Source: Scilla litardierei
Taxonomy: Eukaryota; Streptophyta; Magnoliopsida; Asparagales; Asparagaceae
Assembly (NCBI GenBank): GCA_030789695.1
Contig: CM061142.1
Location: 43,075,375-43,139,374 of the forward strand
Length of the DNA: 64,000 nucleotides
Direction: 5' to 3'
In this document: piece by piece, positions 20,557-33,690 of the stretch
Layout of the letters: the number at the start of each line of letters is the position of its first letter
Numbering within the stretch: the first letter of the stretch is position 1
The notes under the pieces: model-generated
Seen by the model: the letters and a program-made list of their open reading frames with translations, nothing else
Told to the model about the DNA's origin: nothing
The model's database searches: none
Translations under genes and position numbers: made by a program

Positions 20557-23023
20557 TGTAACGACTGCTTTTCATGTATCTGGATTTATTATAATATAAT
20601 ATATGTTTTGGTGGATTTTCTCCTCATGTGTGGTTTTCGTCTCCGTAGTTTTCATTTTCGATCGATTCGTCGTATTTTCTCGTTTCTTCCTTAGGATTGT
20701 CGATTTCGAAGTATGTCATTCGTGACGGACTTCATAACGGTCGTATCTTACTATTAGATCAAGCCTAGGAGTCTTAGGAATCGATCCCGGGGCCCCGCGC
20801 TCCGTAACGAAACTTTTGGTGCTCATTAGCCGGTATAAGAAGGGGCACCGACCGACTAGATGACGATCCAGTCGGTCGGCAATCCTTCTTGGACCGACTA
20901 GTTAGCTTTCTAAATTTCTCAGGAGTTACTGTTTATCGTTAGTCGGTCTAAGAACGTTGGTTGACCGACTAGGTTACAAACTAGTCGGTCAGCAATGCTT
21001 CTTTAACCGACTAACACATCATCTTAATTTTAGTTGAGTTACTGTTTGCTCTTAGTCGGTCTAAGAACGTTCATCGACCGACTAGATGTCAAACTAGTCG
21101 GTCAGTATTTGTTCATGGACCGACTAACTCTAAAATCCTATTTTCGTTCAGAAGTTACTGTTTACACTTAGTCGGTCTGCGTTGGTCGACCGACCGACTA
21201 GTTGCCAAACTAGTCAGTCAGTGGTTGCTCTTTGACCGACTAGTCTGTGTTAAACCCCTAATCTCTGGGCAGCCGCCAGCCCATCCTATTTAAACCCATC
21301 CCAAACGTTTTCTTCTTCCTCAACACGACCCAAAACCCTAAAATCTTCCCCCTTGAGCCCCCATCTTCCTCCAAGCTTCATTCCTTCATTCCAAGCCCTA
21401 AATCCATCATCCAAACCATCCATCCACTCTATCTACCTCTCATCTTCCCCAAAATCTCACCAAATCCATCAAAATCCCCAAATCCCCCAAAACCCTAGTT
21501 TCCCCAAACTTCTCCAATCTTTTCCAGATCTGATCCTAGGGTTCTCCGGAGTGTTTCTTCCGCCTCCTCTCGGTAAGAAATCGATCTACCGTTGTTTTCA
21601 TAACTTATTTATATTTTTATGAAACCCTAATAAAATTTCATGTTGTTTGATGATTGTTCCCCCAAAACAGCGATTTCCTCGTAGATTGGCATCCGTGTGA
21701 CGAAGTGGTCGTCATCCCCGGTGCTAGGCAAGTGAAACTTGCCACTTAGGGTTTAGGCCATGTTTTAGGCCATTTGCTTGTTGTAGGCGTAAAAGAGGCT
21801 AGGCGACGAAATGATACTCGCCTAGGCACAAATTGGGGGACTAGCTTGACAACGAAGCTAGTTCCGACATTTAGCATGTTGCACAATTACCATGTCATGT
21901 TTACCTTCCATTAACGGTACGCAAATTAATTGTCATGTCATTGCATTCTTTAAGTGTTTCTGTGATTGCGTAGCTTTGCTACAAATGCTTGTGTTCCTGG
22001 CTCGTGTTCCAGAAGCGGGCCATGTGTTGGTTGATAGCCAATGCCCGAATTGCTTGTTTCCGGATAGGTGCATCCCTACGCCAAATGTTTAAGAATGCGA
22101 GCTCATGTGCGGGGCAACCCCAGGCTCACTAGCTGAGCTCATGTGCGGGGACCCTGGCTCCATTACGTGTGGATATTGGGGGTAAGAGTTAAGCGACCAA
22201 TCAACTGGGAGTCTGCCCGATCAGCAACTGCAGTGGTAAGGCGTAAACTCTGGGTTTTGGGGTAGTTGTTAAGCGGCCAATCAGCGAATGTGAAACCATT
22301 CAGCTGTAAGGCGTAAACATCTACAAAACAACGTGAATAGTGAATTGATTGAGATTGATAGTAGCGTGGCTACTCTTGTCTTGTCTTGTCTTGTCCCGAT
22401 GATTGTTCTCTTGTACAAATTGTCTTGCCATGTTTTAATTGTGCTCTCATGTTATAACTGCCATGTCATGCATACTATAACTGCTAGGTTGCTAGATGCC
22501 TCACTTTCAGTTTCCTTGCCCAAGTCTTTTAGACTTGCTGACATGTGCCCCTTTACTCTTTTGGGTGACACATGTTAGATCCTGAGCTTGAGTACCTTGT
22601 TGAGGACGAGGTGTTCGCTGACGCCGAGCCCGAGCTTGTGTTTGACGGGGAGTACGTGGACACTGGGGACCAGTCCTAGTGTCTTCGTATGTTTTACTTT
22701 TGTTAGACAGTTGTTTTGTTATCGGTGCGTAGCACCTATACTTTGTTGTTGTTGTTGCTTTTGTTGGCCTTGTTTTGGGCCTTTAGACTCTTCTCTTTTA
22801 GCCTGGTGGCTTTTCTGGATGTTGGACTTATTTTCTTGTTGGACAAATTATGAGATGTGAGATTTTATTTCAGTCTCCCCTTGTGTTATTATTGTTGTTC
22901 CGTTGTGGTTACAGGGACCTGCTTATATTTTATTGACGCTTATCGGGTTTGGGGCTTCACAGCTCCACTCTCGTGCGGACCTTTTCACGTCTCGCCTCCC
23001 TTTTAGGGAAGCGGGTCGTGACA
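20557..23023 (+). repeat. 3' LTR of chromovirus A
   Basis: 2,467 bp, the same length as the 5' LTR. About 17 single-base differences were found by eye and no indels. Examples: C/T at the first base, GATGCC/GATGTC in the U3 array, CCTGAGCC/CCTGAGCT near the end. It is followed by TSD TAATC. Confidence 0.95.
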
Positions 23024-23502
23024 TAATCAGACAAGAAAGGCAAATATGAGAAAAGGGGCGACATCAAGTTTTGCAAATACCATAACCTATGGGCATGATA
23101 CCAACTATTGCTGGACGCTTAAGAAGGAGATCGACGCACTGGTCAAATGCAGGCATCCCAAGAACCTGATCGCCAATCAATCTAGCAAAGAGGGGCACTC
23201 GAAGTAGAAGGGCAAAATGACAGGGTCGCCTGTCACTAAGGTGGTGGACTAACGAGCTTCTAAAGCTCAAGGACAAATAAAAAGCACAGGACAAAAGCGA
23301 CTACTGATGAGACTCGGAAACACCTGTACGCTTTTTACTTTCTTCAATAAAACATGTTTTTCATCAAATAAATTCTGCTTCGAAACTACTTTCTTTGATA
23401 GAGCATTTATGAATTTTATGAAAAGAGTCTCATCAGACTCCCCACGAAAAGGATCTTATCCTTAGGGAAACCTAAGGGAGAAAAATTCATATTGATGAAA
23501 CC
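23024..23502 (+). pseudogene. gag: gag of element G, 3' part, and 3' untranslated remnant
   Basis: Continuation of G's gag after the A insertion. Two frames together give FCKYHN and then GHDTNYCWTLKKEIDALVK, the zinc-knuckle region of Tat-type Gag (CX2..GHDT..C), followed by PKNLIANQ. A one-base shift lies between HN and GHD. From about 23300 coding character ends: CTTCAATAAAACATG resembles a 3' untranslated region. No protease or RT follows before the tandem array, so G lacks pol here. Confidence 0.7.
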
Positions 23503-23813
23503 CACGTAGACCCTAACGTGTCTTCAGTCGTAAGTCGAAGAGCTATCCCTTCGCCAATGAACGACTCTAACTTGTCATCAGCAGTAAGTCAAAGAGGCCA
23601 CACCTTCCCCACTGAACGACCCTAATGCATCGTCAGCTGTGAGTCGAAGGGGCCATCCCTTTGCCACTGAACGACGCTATCGTGTCGTCAGCCGTAAGTC
23701 GAAGAGCCACACCTTTGCCACTGAACGACGCTTTCATGTCGTCAGCCGTAAGTCGAAGGGTCACCCCTTCGTCACTGAACAACTCTAACATGTCGTCAGC
23801 CGTAAGTCGAAGG
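23503..23813 (+). repeat. 54-bp tandem array of G, left part
   Basis: About five and a half units of 54-55 bp, each with a CACTGAACGAC core, then TGTCGTCAGCCGTAAGTCGA and GGGGCCACCCC. The array stops at TCGAAGG where element B begins and continues in the same phase at 56271. Such arrays are known from the 3' untranslated region of Tat-lineage elements, which fits its place after gag. Confidence 0.9.
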
Positions 23814-26379
23814 TGACGGGTCTTGGTAGACCCTTAAGGCACAGATCTGTTCCCAACAGAGGGATAAAAACGCAGCGAAAAAACATGTAGCTAAACAATT
23901 TAGCTAAGGCTCTAAGGAAAGCCAGAACCTTAGCCAGAATCTATACCGACTTGGGATGGATCTGACCACTCCAAGAGGGATCTATACTACTGCGACATTA
24001 TTAAAATTATTTTAGAAAGCTACTAAATCACATACTCGGAACCTTGCCTTGGTACAGGCAAGGTGTACCGCACCGTCTTCCGAGCCGCTCCCCGTTCTGC
24101 GTCGAACCGCTCATCGAACTACACCCCGTCCTGTGTCGAACCACTCCTCGAACCGCACCCCGTCTCGAGGTGAGCAACCCCCTTGTCGCTGAGCCAACCA
24201 CGCGCCGAAGAAAGTTTCACGTGAGAGGATCCTTCATCAAGACTTTGGGTTCGATCACAAGCTTCTTCGTGGCTTTGCTAGAGCCCTTCATGAGCAAGGC
24301 AGAAATTTAGGGAGAGCAGAAAAATATTTATTTTAAGCTAATATCCGAGCGTGCTCCAAACTTTTGAGAGCCGCTCAGATCTAGAGCCTGGGACAAGTTT
24401 AGAGGAGGGGAGCAGACCCCTATTTATATAGGCGGCTGACCCCTCCCCATTACTCCACTTCCGATGTGGGACTAAAGTTTGGAGTTAAATAATTCAAGTT
24501 GATTTGCCTTTCATAAAGGCCAAACTTCAATGAATTTTAACTCCCTCATCGTTGAGCTTCACATTTGATACAACATATCAAAGCGAAGGGCGTTGAATGG
24601 TGAACGCGTAGGAAAAAACGGCGAGTCAATCGGAGTCCGTTTAACTCCTCAATTGATCGTCCAAAGATGTGCCCAAAACTTGGTTTTCGTTCAAAATCAG
24701 CCGTCACAAAATTCTGCACCTAGGGTTTGAAACCCTACGTGTGGGCCCCATTGCCCAGTCAGCCTGGGGGGCCCAGCCTGCCTGGGCGCTGCCCAGGCTT
24801 GGGCTAGGCGCCCGTGTGCCCAGGCCCAGGTCACCTGGGCCCTGGGCCAGGTGCCCAGGGTGCCCATGTAGCATGGGCCATGGGCCAGACGCCGAAGCGC
24901 CAGGCGTCCAGGGTGCCCAGGCCCAGGCCACCTGGCCTTAGCTAGCCTGATGCAGTTTTGTGCTGACCCATGCCCAGTTTGGGCATGGGCAAGGCCTATA
25001 GTGCCTTTTAGAGGTTTTGGGCATATCTTTTGCATTTGGCGTCCGATTTGGACGACGTTCAAACCTGTGTTCACACCTGGACATTCCCGTCTTACAAGTA
25101 AACTTTTCCTCGTGTTTATTATATTAAATATTGTCGTAAAATATTTACAACACATTTAACTCAGTTTGCATCATATGCAAAATAGTCCTTATCTAAGCTT
25201 AAAATATCATTTGCATCACATATTAATGATCTGAGTGCATACATCCCTTAACATCGCTTAGTTGCACTCAGGGTCATTTATCCAGAATGCAGGAGCTAAC
25301 TGCAAACTCTTTGCGATTTTCTATCCCTTGCATCAAATGCATATTCTCCCTAATGTTTCTACCTATTACTAAACGAAGGTCGCACTCTGTGTGAGACCCT
25401 ACAGCCTAACCCTACTACAGGTGGGGCTCGAAGCCCCAGACGACAGTGACCACGAGCAGCAGTTGCCGACCATGTTTCAGTATCATACTTATGTAGGTAA
25501 CTCAACGACATGAGTATTGTCGAGACCACCCTGACTGTGTCCGTGATGAATTCCGTAGTTTTAGTCTCTTCGTCAAAACTATGTCGTTGAACTCAAGCCT
25601 AGGGGACGGTCAAAATGTCACCCCAATAGCTTGAAGCCGGTCAGTTTCCATCGATCTTTAATGAAATAATGTTGGACATCTTCCAACATACTCTGGCCAG
25701 AGTTTTCACTAAAGACCGAACTAACACTATGACACTAACTCCCATTGACCGGGAGAGACGAATCCTATCTTGGTCATTACTCTCCTCGCACGCTTCAAAT
25801 GTCACCCAACCAAAGACCTTTCGACAGGCCTAGCCTTGAAGCTAAGTCAGAGATCTAAGTGACACCGTTCACGTACAGGTTTGTACAATGACCTCAAGTC
25901 AAAGACCAACTTGCATATCATCACTAAGAGTTATCACTAACAGATTTTTCAATCATAACCATATGATAACTCTTGTGGGTCATACAGTGAACTCATTCTC
26001 CAATGAGCACCTGAGTCTCGTCTTCGACTTCGCCAAGTCAAACGATCATGAGATCATCATCACCGCTATACGGTGAAGACTAAGACACAATGGTCTATCC
26101 GATGTTTCGATATCATTTTCTCAAAACATCTACGACTACTAACCCTTTTAGACTTATGCTACTAACAGTCAAGCACTTCTCCATGATCGAGATACTTATC
26201 TTGATACATGTTTGACCTTGCAATTAGTCTCAGGACTTTACCTAAGTTAATATCTAATGATAACCATATTATGATTTACTTAGATAAATTTATACCAAAC
26301 AGCTTACTTTTATTTCGAACAATATGTTTGTACAATTACACAGAGATAATTGCCTCGAAGGCATACATATCTCGCTACA
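23814..26379 (-). repeat. 3' LTR of copia element B
   Basis: 2,566 bp; on the minus strand it starts TGTAGCGAG at 26379 and ends CCCGTCA. A minus-strand TATA box lies at 24421-24430. A GC-rich palindromic block of GCCCAGG motifs fills 24770-24950. The stretch near 25405-25500 (GTGAGACCCTACAGCCTAAC) is conserved in E and C. Confidence 0.85.
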
Positions 26380-26439
26380 TCTCTTACTTGCACTTAAGCC
26401 CATTTATCCCGGTATCTCATACCGTATTTTACACATAAG

Positions 26440-26494
26440 TCTTTCTTGACTTCATGTGGTAGAGCCTTCGTAAATGGATCTGCTAAACCGTCTA
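26440..26494 (-). pseudogene. Ty1/copia RNase H C-terminal remnant (element B)
   Basis: The minus strand reads LADPFTKALPHEVKK, the conserved end of copia pol (usual form ADPLTKAL). It lies about 60 bases upstream of the 3' LTR, where pol should end. It shows that the B/C family descends from an autonomous copia element although C has lost pol. Too short to be functional. Confidence 0.75.
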
Positions 26495-28149
26495 CTATAT
26501 AGACTTAAGGGGTTCTATGTTCATATTAGACCAACCATTTGAATCTCATTCAAATAATTCCTTTGGTCCTTTGGAATCCATAATATTTAATTTCCCTGGA
26601 TCTCATCCAGCTCATCGTACCTTACGACAATAATTTGAATAAGTTATTGGTCATTTTAGATGGTTCACATTTAACAGTGTCAAACTCTTTTGACCAATTT
26701 ATCAAAATATGTTACATCCCCTTGATGCCTCACATGTGTTTTATTCGCTCCCACTAACCTTGAAAACTCTCTGCTAATTCATATAAGTTTGTTCTTCCAA
26801 ATCATATTTAGAAAACACACTGTAAATGAATGCTCCAGTTTTTATGGTCATCATGAGTATTTACATCGAGTTCGGTCCGAGTAGATTTGTATACATCGGT
26901 TGGCGAGATAGTTTCATCATAATCCGTTTTTAGGAGTTAGGATGAAAACCATTCTCAACCAACATAATTGTACTTCTCTATTTCTTTTCTGCACCAATCT
27001 TCTAAGTTGAAGATTTACTTGCAGACATTAAAAAACAATTTCTTTTGGGCATGTAAACTAAAGTCCATACTTTATTTACGTGCATGGACCTATTGCATCA
27101 AGTTATTAATCAGAGTCCCTATGTTGAATTTCATCCTGGAAGTTATCTTAGACCATCATCGACTATGATGTCTAACTCGACTCTTCGTCTTACGAGACTC
27201 GAGTACTCTTTTAACTTTCCTAACGATTGATTTAATGAATATCTTACTGATAAGGTCCTCATAGAACCATATCAAAACCTAAGCATTTCTATCTGGGACT
27301 TAACCTAGAGGGAGAATTGTAACTCAATCACTTTGCCATGAGTCGCACTATGTCTAACAAAGTGCGATTCATGCTCTCTAACACATCCAATATGTTAAGA
27401 TACTTGACCTGGGAGAAAATCACATTTTCTTTTATTTATGCAAGATTTAAAAAGCTAAGTATTTGACTTTTCGATCTAATCGAATCATTTCAAATACTTC
27501 TGTCATTTTGTTCTCTATTTTATCAGACTTGTGTTTCATCAAGAACACGTGTCATAATAATAATAAGAACAACTTATCCTGGCTAACTTAGACTTGGGTC
27601 CGGGTATATCAGCATGTACGAGACTGTGAGTTCAACAACTCATTCTCCCACTGTCTTACAGAAGGAGTTCCGGCCATCATACCTATGAGAATAAGGTTCA
27701 CAAGTGTCCATAGACTTCATAATACGATAGGTCAGACCCCTCTTTATGTGACTTGTGAAGCTTAGTCTCTTTGGTACGGCCTAGTCTATTTTGCCATATA
27801 AGTTTATTACTATCTTGCGTATTCATATATTAACATTTAATATATATTATAGTTATTACAAATTACTAACACAAAACATTGCTTCAAAAGCCAGTGACGA
27901 CATTCGTCAAAAATGTGTTAGACGTCTTTTGTATAACAATTATTCTGAAATCGTGACATCAAATATGTCACATTTTCAGTTCCTCCTACTTACGCATTTA
28001 CTAATGATAAATAAAACTATCTTTCTCAATTTGACTTTTCTAAGTGCCTTCTTCCTTTTCTAAATCTCATTTAGACGTTAAACGTCTCAACAAAAATTTA
28101 AATAGCTATGCAAGCATCTCATGTATCCAAACGCTTGAGCTTTGCAACC

Positions 28150-29113
28150 TTGAGTGTAGCTCAACAAGTTGCTCGTCTCAAGATCCGGTTGGGATACATA
28201 GTCTTGCACCGCTCATGCACTCATATTCGATTCAAACAGTTTGATCGAATTTTCGAACCTTACGGATCGAACCTGCTTTCCATACAACCTTAAGTGTCAC
28301 TCAACAAATTGTATGAAGAAACTTGCTATTGAACATCAATATGTTCGAGCTGTCCCATATAGAGGCGAGTGACATGTAGTGTGCATTTCTTTTGTTGGAC
28401 TCAGAACTTAATGAAATCATATTCCTTAAGTCCGTCCTTAAGAAGGTCATTTTAATGTCAATGAGAATAAAGTTTAGTCTATCAATTAGAATTTAACTCG
28501 ATATTCAATTAACCAACCTATTTGACCGAGTAACTTATTCTGTTAGAATATTATATTTTGATTCCAATGGTAAACTTAGAACTTACCCTAGTTTAGCTTA
28601 TGTTCAAGTTTTTAAATATAGATAGAATGACTTTTATCAATCTATATCCTCCCACTATTTTCACGATCATTTTAAGCCAATCAATGAAAGATTTAATTAA
28701 AATTAAATTAATGGAAAAGAGAACCAACCACCCTGAGTCTTACAACCTTGAGTGTATCTCAACAAATTGCTTGACTCTATGATCGGTAGATGACTCTTCA
28801 TCAATCATATCATATTTGATTCTCTTATCGGTTTTTACCCCTAGCCACTTATGATCATGAGTGTGCTCATCCAAATCATAATAACTAGCCTAGTCAGACC
28901 CTTGTTTTCTTATCTATCCTAATTTACGTTGACGCTCAGTGTATTCACGACACGACGGTTTGGGTCAAGTCTAGACTACATCATTAGATTAACTTACGCC
29001 GGTGCCCGTTGTATTCACGACACGATGGTTTGGGTCAAATCAAGATTACATCGTATGTATTTAAGAAGTTGGTTTCTACAAGGTTGCATTATCACAGCTT
29101 GAGTGTAGCTCAA
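28150..29113 (-). repeat. hairpin motif repeated in leader of B
   Basis: Four copies of a 15-nt hairpin, TTGAG-N5-CTCAA read on the minus strand, lie at 29099-29113, 28748-28762, 28290-28304 (one stem mismatch) and 28150-28164. Neighbouring bases (CAAC...GTTG) can extend the stem. The same motif occurs twice in the leader of C. Function unknown. Confidence 0.7.
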
Positions 29114-30230
29114 CAACTGGAACACGGGTCCTATAGTTGCCAACCCCTAAAACAAGGAGAGCTACAGCTAATCTTAAAAAAGATTATTAACGTATTAGAC
29201 TTAGGTTCAGGGTGTCATATAATCATGATTTGTGTCATTGCGGTCCAGCGGACACAGCCGGGAAAATGACTAAGCCAGGGTCACTTACCCCCAGTCTAGT
29301 TAGGGTGACCCAAAAAACTTAGCCAAGCACATTGACCGGTATCATGATCCATTGAATGACACTTATCATTTATTTATGTGTGACGTAAACTAAAAGGCTT
29401 TTATTAACAACTAATTAATCATATCAACTAGTTGAACCTTAAAATTCGAAATTTTAGGATTTGTTAATAACTTTTAATAAATCCTTATCACTATTTTAGG
29501 TTTTAATAACTTTTCGGATTTGTTAATAACTTTTAATAACTTTTGTTAATAAATTTTATTAAATCCTTAATTGAACCTTAAAATTCAAAATTTTAGGTTC
29601 ACGTGTTATCCTAATCGTTATTAGGATCTTAATAAATCATTTACAACACTTTTAAAGTGTAGTCATTTAATGAGAATTATTATTGAAACGATTAAAATAA
29701 TAATTGTCGTTAAAGAGGACTACCCTAATCAGGTTATTAGGTTTTTAAAGGTTGTAATGATTATTAAAACATAGCATGTCATTAAAATTTATCTTATAAA
29801 TCTTAAACATTCTTAATGGCTAAACTATAAGGGTTTTCTTATGTTATCAAATAAGGGACAAGAATAACATAGCCATTAACACTAACATCTTAATCATATG
29901 AAATTAAGTGTCAGCAATAAACAGTAATTATCACATAATTATTTAATGTTTCAACTAAACATAACATGCAACATAATTTTTAAAACCATAAAAATTTTAT
30001 CTAATAAAATTTAAAGCTTCATGTTCAAAATTATCTCATAATTTTATTACATGAACATATGTTAAAAATTATCAAATTAAAATTTGCTTGCAGAAAATTT
30101 TATCACATAAAATTTTAAAGCATTTAAAATCATTTTTAAATTATCGCATAAAGTTAAAAACATTTAAATGCATTTAGGAAGCAATCAATAATTTTAAAAT
30201 TACCGCAGTCTTAGATCATCATGCAAAAGA

Positions 30231-30243
30231 GGCTCCGATACCA
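30231..30243 (-). other. primer-binding site of element B
   Basis: The minus strand reads TGGTATCGGAGCC, one base from the Met-tRNA consensus, and is separated from the 5' LTR (30245) by one base. Confidence 0.9.
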
Positions 30244-30244
30244 C

Positions 30245-31161
30245 TGATGGGTTTTGGCGGACCCTTAGGGCACAGATCTGTTTCCGTCCTAAGTCGGACA
30301 GACAATAGAGCGATAAAAACGCAGCAGAAAAACATATAGCTAAACAATTTAGCTAAGGCCCTAAGGAAAACCAGAACCTTAGTCAGAATCTATGCTGACT
30401 TGGGGTGGATCTGACCACCCCAAAAGGGATCTATACTACTGCGATATTATTAGAATTATTCTAGAAAGCTACTAAATCACATACCTGAAACCTTGCCTTG
30501 GTACATGCAAGGTGTACCGCGTCGTCTTTCAAGCCGCTCCTCGTCCCGTGCCGACCTGCTCCTCGAACCGAACCGCGTCCCGAGGCGAGCAACCCCATTA
30601 TCGTCGAGCCAACCATGCACCAAAGAAAGTTTCACTTGAGAGGATCCTCCGTCAAGACTTCAGATCCGATCCAAGCTCCTTTGTGGCTTTGCTAAAGCCC
30701 TTCATTAGTAAGGCAGAAATTTAGGGAGAGGAGAAAAATATTTATTTTAAGCTAAGATTCGAGCGTGCTCCAAATTTTTGGGAGCCGCTCAGATCTAGAG
30801 CTTGGAATGAGTTTAGAGGAGGGGATCAGATCCCTATATAGGCGGCTGACCCCTCCCTTTACTCCACTTCCGAGATGTGACTAAAGTTTGGGTTAAATAA
30901 TTCAAGTTGGTTTGCCTTTCATAAAGGTCAAACTTCCATGAATTTTAACTCTCTTACTGTTGAGCTTCATATTTGATACAACCTATCAAATCGAAGGACG
31001 CTGAAGAGTGAACGCGTAGGAAAAAATGGCGAGTCAATCGGAGTCTGTTTAACCCTCAATTGATCGTCCAAAGATGAGCTCAAAACTTGATTTTCGTTCA
31101 AAATCAGCCGTCACCCAAAATTTTGCGCCTAGGGTTCGAAACCCTAGTTGTGGGCCCCACT
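30245..31161 (-). repeat. 5' LTR of B, piece 1 of 4
   Basis: It begins TGATGGGTTTTGGCGG next to the PBS and matches 23814-24750 throughout. A minus-strand TATA box lies near 30835-30840. It is cut at GGGCCCCACT by solo LTR E; the last five bases (31157-31161) are E's target duplication. Confidence 0.85.
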
Positions 31162-33569
31162 TGTTGGGGTTTTGGCGGACCCCCAGAGCTCGGATCTGTG
31201 TCCGTCCTAAGTCGGACGGACCACAGAGCAGCGAATGCGCAGCGGAAAACGGAAATTCAAAATTTCCAGACTAGCTAAACTATTTAGCTAGGCTCTGGGG
31301 AGCCAGAACCTAGCCCGATCTATGCCAACTTGGGGTGGATCTGACCACCCCAAGAGGGATCTACTCTAAAGCGGCTAATTAAATCTACACTACAAATTAC
31401 TTAACCACATACCCGGAATCTTGGCCCTGGAGCAGGCAAGATGTACCGCACTGTCTTCAGAAGCTCCTCGTAGCCGAGCCGCTTTGACTCGATCCGCCTG
31501 AGCCGCCTCACACCCTCGCACCGATCCGCCCGAGCCGACTTTCGCTTCCGAGCCGATCACACGCGGTAGAAAGTTTCATTTGAGAAGAACCAGCGTCTTA
31601 GACGTCCGGATCAAGAATCCAAACCCCCTTCGTAGTCTTGCTAGGACTACTCCGGAGAACAGGAAGAGAGAGAGAGAATTTAGTCGTCGATCGAGCTTGC
31701 TCTAAAATCTGGAGCTACTCGATCGATGGCTTGGTGTGTTTTTCAACGAGGAGAGTGCACTCCTATTTATATAGGGAGTCGACACTCACTCTCTCGTTGC
31801 GAGCAATGTGGGACATTCCGCAAGAGGGAGAAAAACCAATTAAGCCAATTTGGCTTAATTTCAAGTTAAAGTGAGCTTTTCATAAAAGCAAACTTTAACT
31901 AATTAATTCTCATTGCATATTAAAACTTAGACACCAAACAAGCTATCAATCTGAAGAGCTTCGAATGGTGAACGCGTAGGAACCGACGGCGACGAATTTC
32001 GACTTCGTTTGACTCCTCAAACAATTGCTCAAAGGTTAGCAAATTATCGAAATTCGTAACCGTCATTTGGGGTTTCTAAAAACCCCTAAATTGACTTAAG
32101 TTGCGGGCGCGCCCGCTATGCTTAGCGGGCGCGCCCGCCCAAGGGAGCAAGGGAGGGCCGCCCGCCCGCTGCAGTCAGCGGGCTATGCCCACAGCTGCAG
32201 CGGGCCCGTGCCCGCTGTGCAGCGGGTGTACGCCTGCTGCAGTCAGCGGGCTGCGCCCGTTTGCCCTTGCCTATGGGACTTTTAGCCCAGTGGGTCTAAC
32301 CCACTTCGCCTTGGACTGTTTTCGCGTTTCCGGGCTCGTTTGAGCTCCGATTTGGACACGGTTTGAACCTGTGTTTAGACCGGGACGATCCCGTCATCCA
32401 GGTAACCCTTTCCAATATATTTGTTCCTACTAAATTTGTCGTAACCAATTTACGACACATTTAATCTTTGGTTTGCATCAAATGCAACGTTTGTCCCTAT
32501 TGCTATTGCGACTAACTTTCACAACTTGACTTGTGAATATTTAATATCATCAAATGATATTTCTCTCTATTCTATCTTCTTATTACTAAGACACGAACAC
32601 TAATCGGTGTGAGACCCTACAGCCTGACCTTACTACAGGTTGGGGCTCGGAACCCCTAGACGACGGTCACTACGAGCAGTAGCTGTCGTCCCTGTTTCAG
32701 AATCATCATAACGTGATCGACCCTTTGACAAAAGTATCATTAGGTTTACATTGGCTGTGTCAGTGATGAACTTCGTTAACCGTAGTCCCTTCGTCAAGAC
32801 TGTGTTCTTGTTGGCCTAGGGTATGGTTTACTGTCAATCCTATTAGACAACATTGGCCAGTATACGGCGGTCTTTATTGTATACACGTTGTACTTCTTAC
32901 AACGCACCTCGGCCGAGGATTAACATAAAGACCGTACTGAGCCTATAACACTAACTTCCCTTTAACGGAAGTGACGAATCCCATCTTAGTCATCTACTTG
33001 CCTCGAGAGCTTCGGGTGCAGCTCAACCTATGATCTTTCAGCAGGCCTAGCCTCGAAGCTAAATCATAGGTCTAAGCTACACCGTTCACTCACAGGTTTG
33101 TACAAATGACTTCAGGTCTTAAGGACCAGCTAACCTATCATCACCCTAGAGTTATTAAAGACAGTTCAGTTAAAGTCAACCATTTAATAACTCTTATGTG
33201 GTCGTTCAGTGAACTCATTTTCTAATGAACACCTGTGTCTCGTCTCCGACTTCACCAAGTCGAATGACTATGAGATCATCATTACCCTAAGGTAAGACTA
33301 AGACACAATGGTCTATCCGATGTGTCGATATCTAGTTCTCGACACATCTATGACCACGAACCGTTTAAGACTTATGTTTATATTCGGTCGCTTACTTACT
33401 CATAATCGAGATCTCATCTAGATACGTAAGGACCTAACAATAAGTCTATGGATATTATCTAAGTATATTAATACGAACGTTTTTATACTTAGAATAATAC
33501 GTACCTTATACAGTATGAACAAGACGTATAACTAGGATAAATTGCCTTATGGGCACATATTCTCCTACA
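31162..33569 (-). mobile_element. solo LTR E (copia, B/C family)
   Basis: 2,408 bp, from TGTTGGGGTTTTGGCGG to CTCCTACA, with the target duplication CCACT on both sides (31157-31161, 33570-33574) and no interior. Read on the minus strand it has the same layout as C's LTRs: TGTAGGAG start, GTGAGACCC region, GC-rich block of GCGGGC palindromes (32103-32262), TATA box at 31764-31773, and a CT/GA-rich run. Confidence 0.9.
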
Positions 33570-33690
33570 CCACTGCCCAGTCAGCCTGGGCGGGCCCAGC
33601 CAGCTTAGGCGCTGCCCAGGCCTGGGCCAGGTGCTCTGGGCGCCTGGACCCTGCGCCCAGGCGCCAGGCACCAGGCGTCCAGGGCACCCA
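33570..33690 (-). repeat. 5' LTR of B, piece 2 of 4
   Basis: About 116 bp of the GC-rich GCCCAGG block of B's LTR, plus the CCACT duplication of E at its left end. It is followed by F1, whose duplication ACCCA is 33686-33690. Confidence 0.8.

Larger units (their letters stand above)
13259..23023 (+). mobile_element. young Ty3/gypsy chromovirus A (Tekay/Del type)
   Basis: A complete 9,765-bp element with two LTRs of exactly 2,467 bp, a purine tract before the 3' LTR, and the 5-bp duplication TAATC (13254-13258 and 23024-23028). It sits in the gag of G. Counting by eye, the LTRs differ at about 17 sites (0.7%), so insertion is recent. Coding order is gag, protease, RT, RNase H, integrase, chromodomain. 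The C-terminal chromodomain plus the integrase sequence place it with Tekay/Del chromoviruses. The frame is continuous only after removing two candidate introns, and one in-frame TGA remains. I could not recognise the usual Met-tRNA primer-binding site after the 5' LTR (GGTTTTAGTGGTGG follows the LTR). Confidence 0.9.
26380..30244 (-). mobile_element. degenerate interior of element B
   Basis: A/T-rich interior in minus orientation. GTGCAAGTAAGAGA (minus strand, 26380-26393) is the purine tract next to the 3' LTR. The half nearest 30244 corresponds to the long leader of C and holds the hairpin motif. I found no gag at the position corresponding to C's gag. Only a copia RNase H tail (26440-26494) is recognisable. 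Confidence 0.65.
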
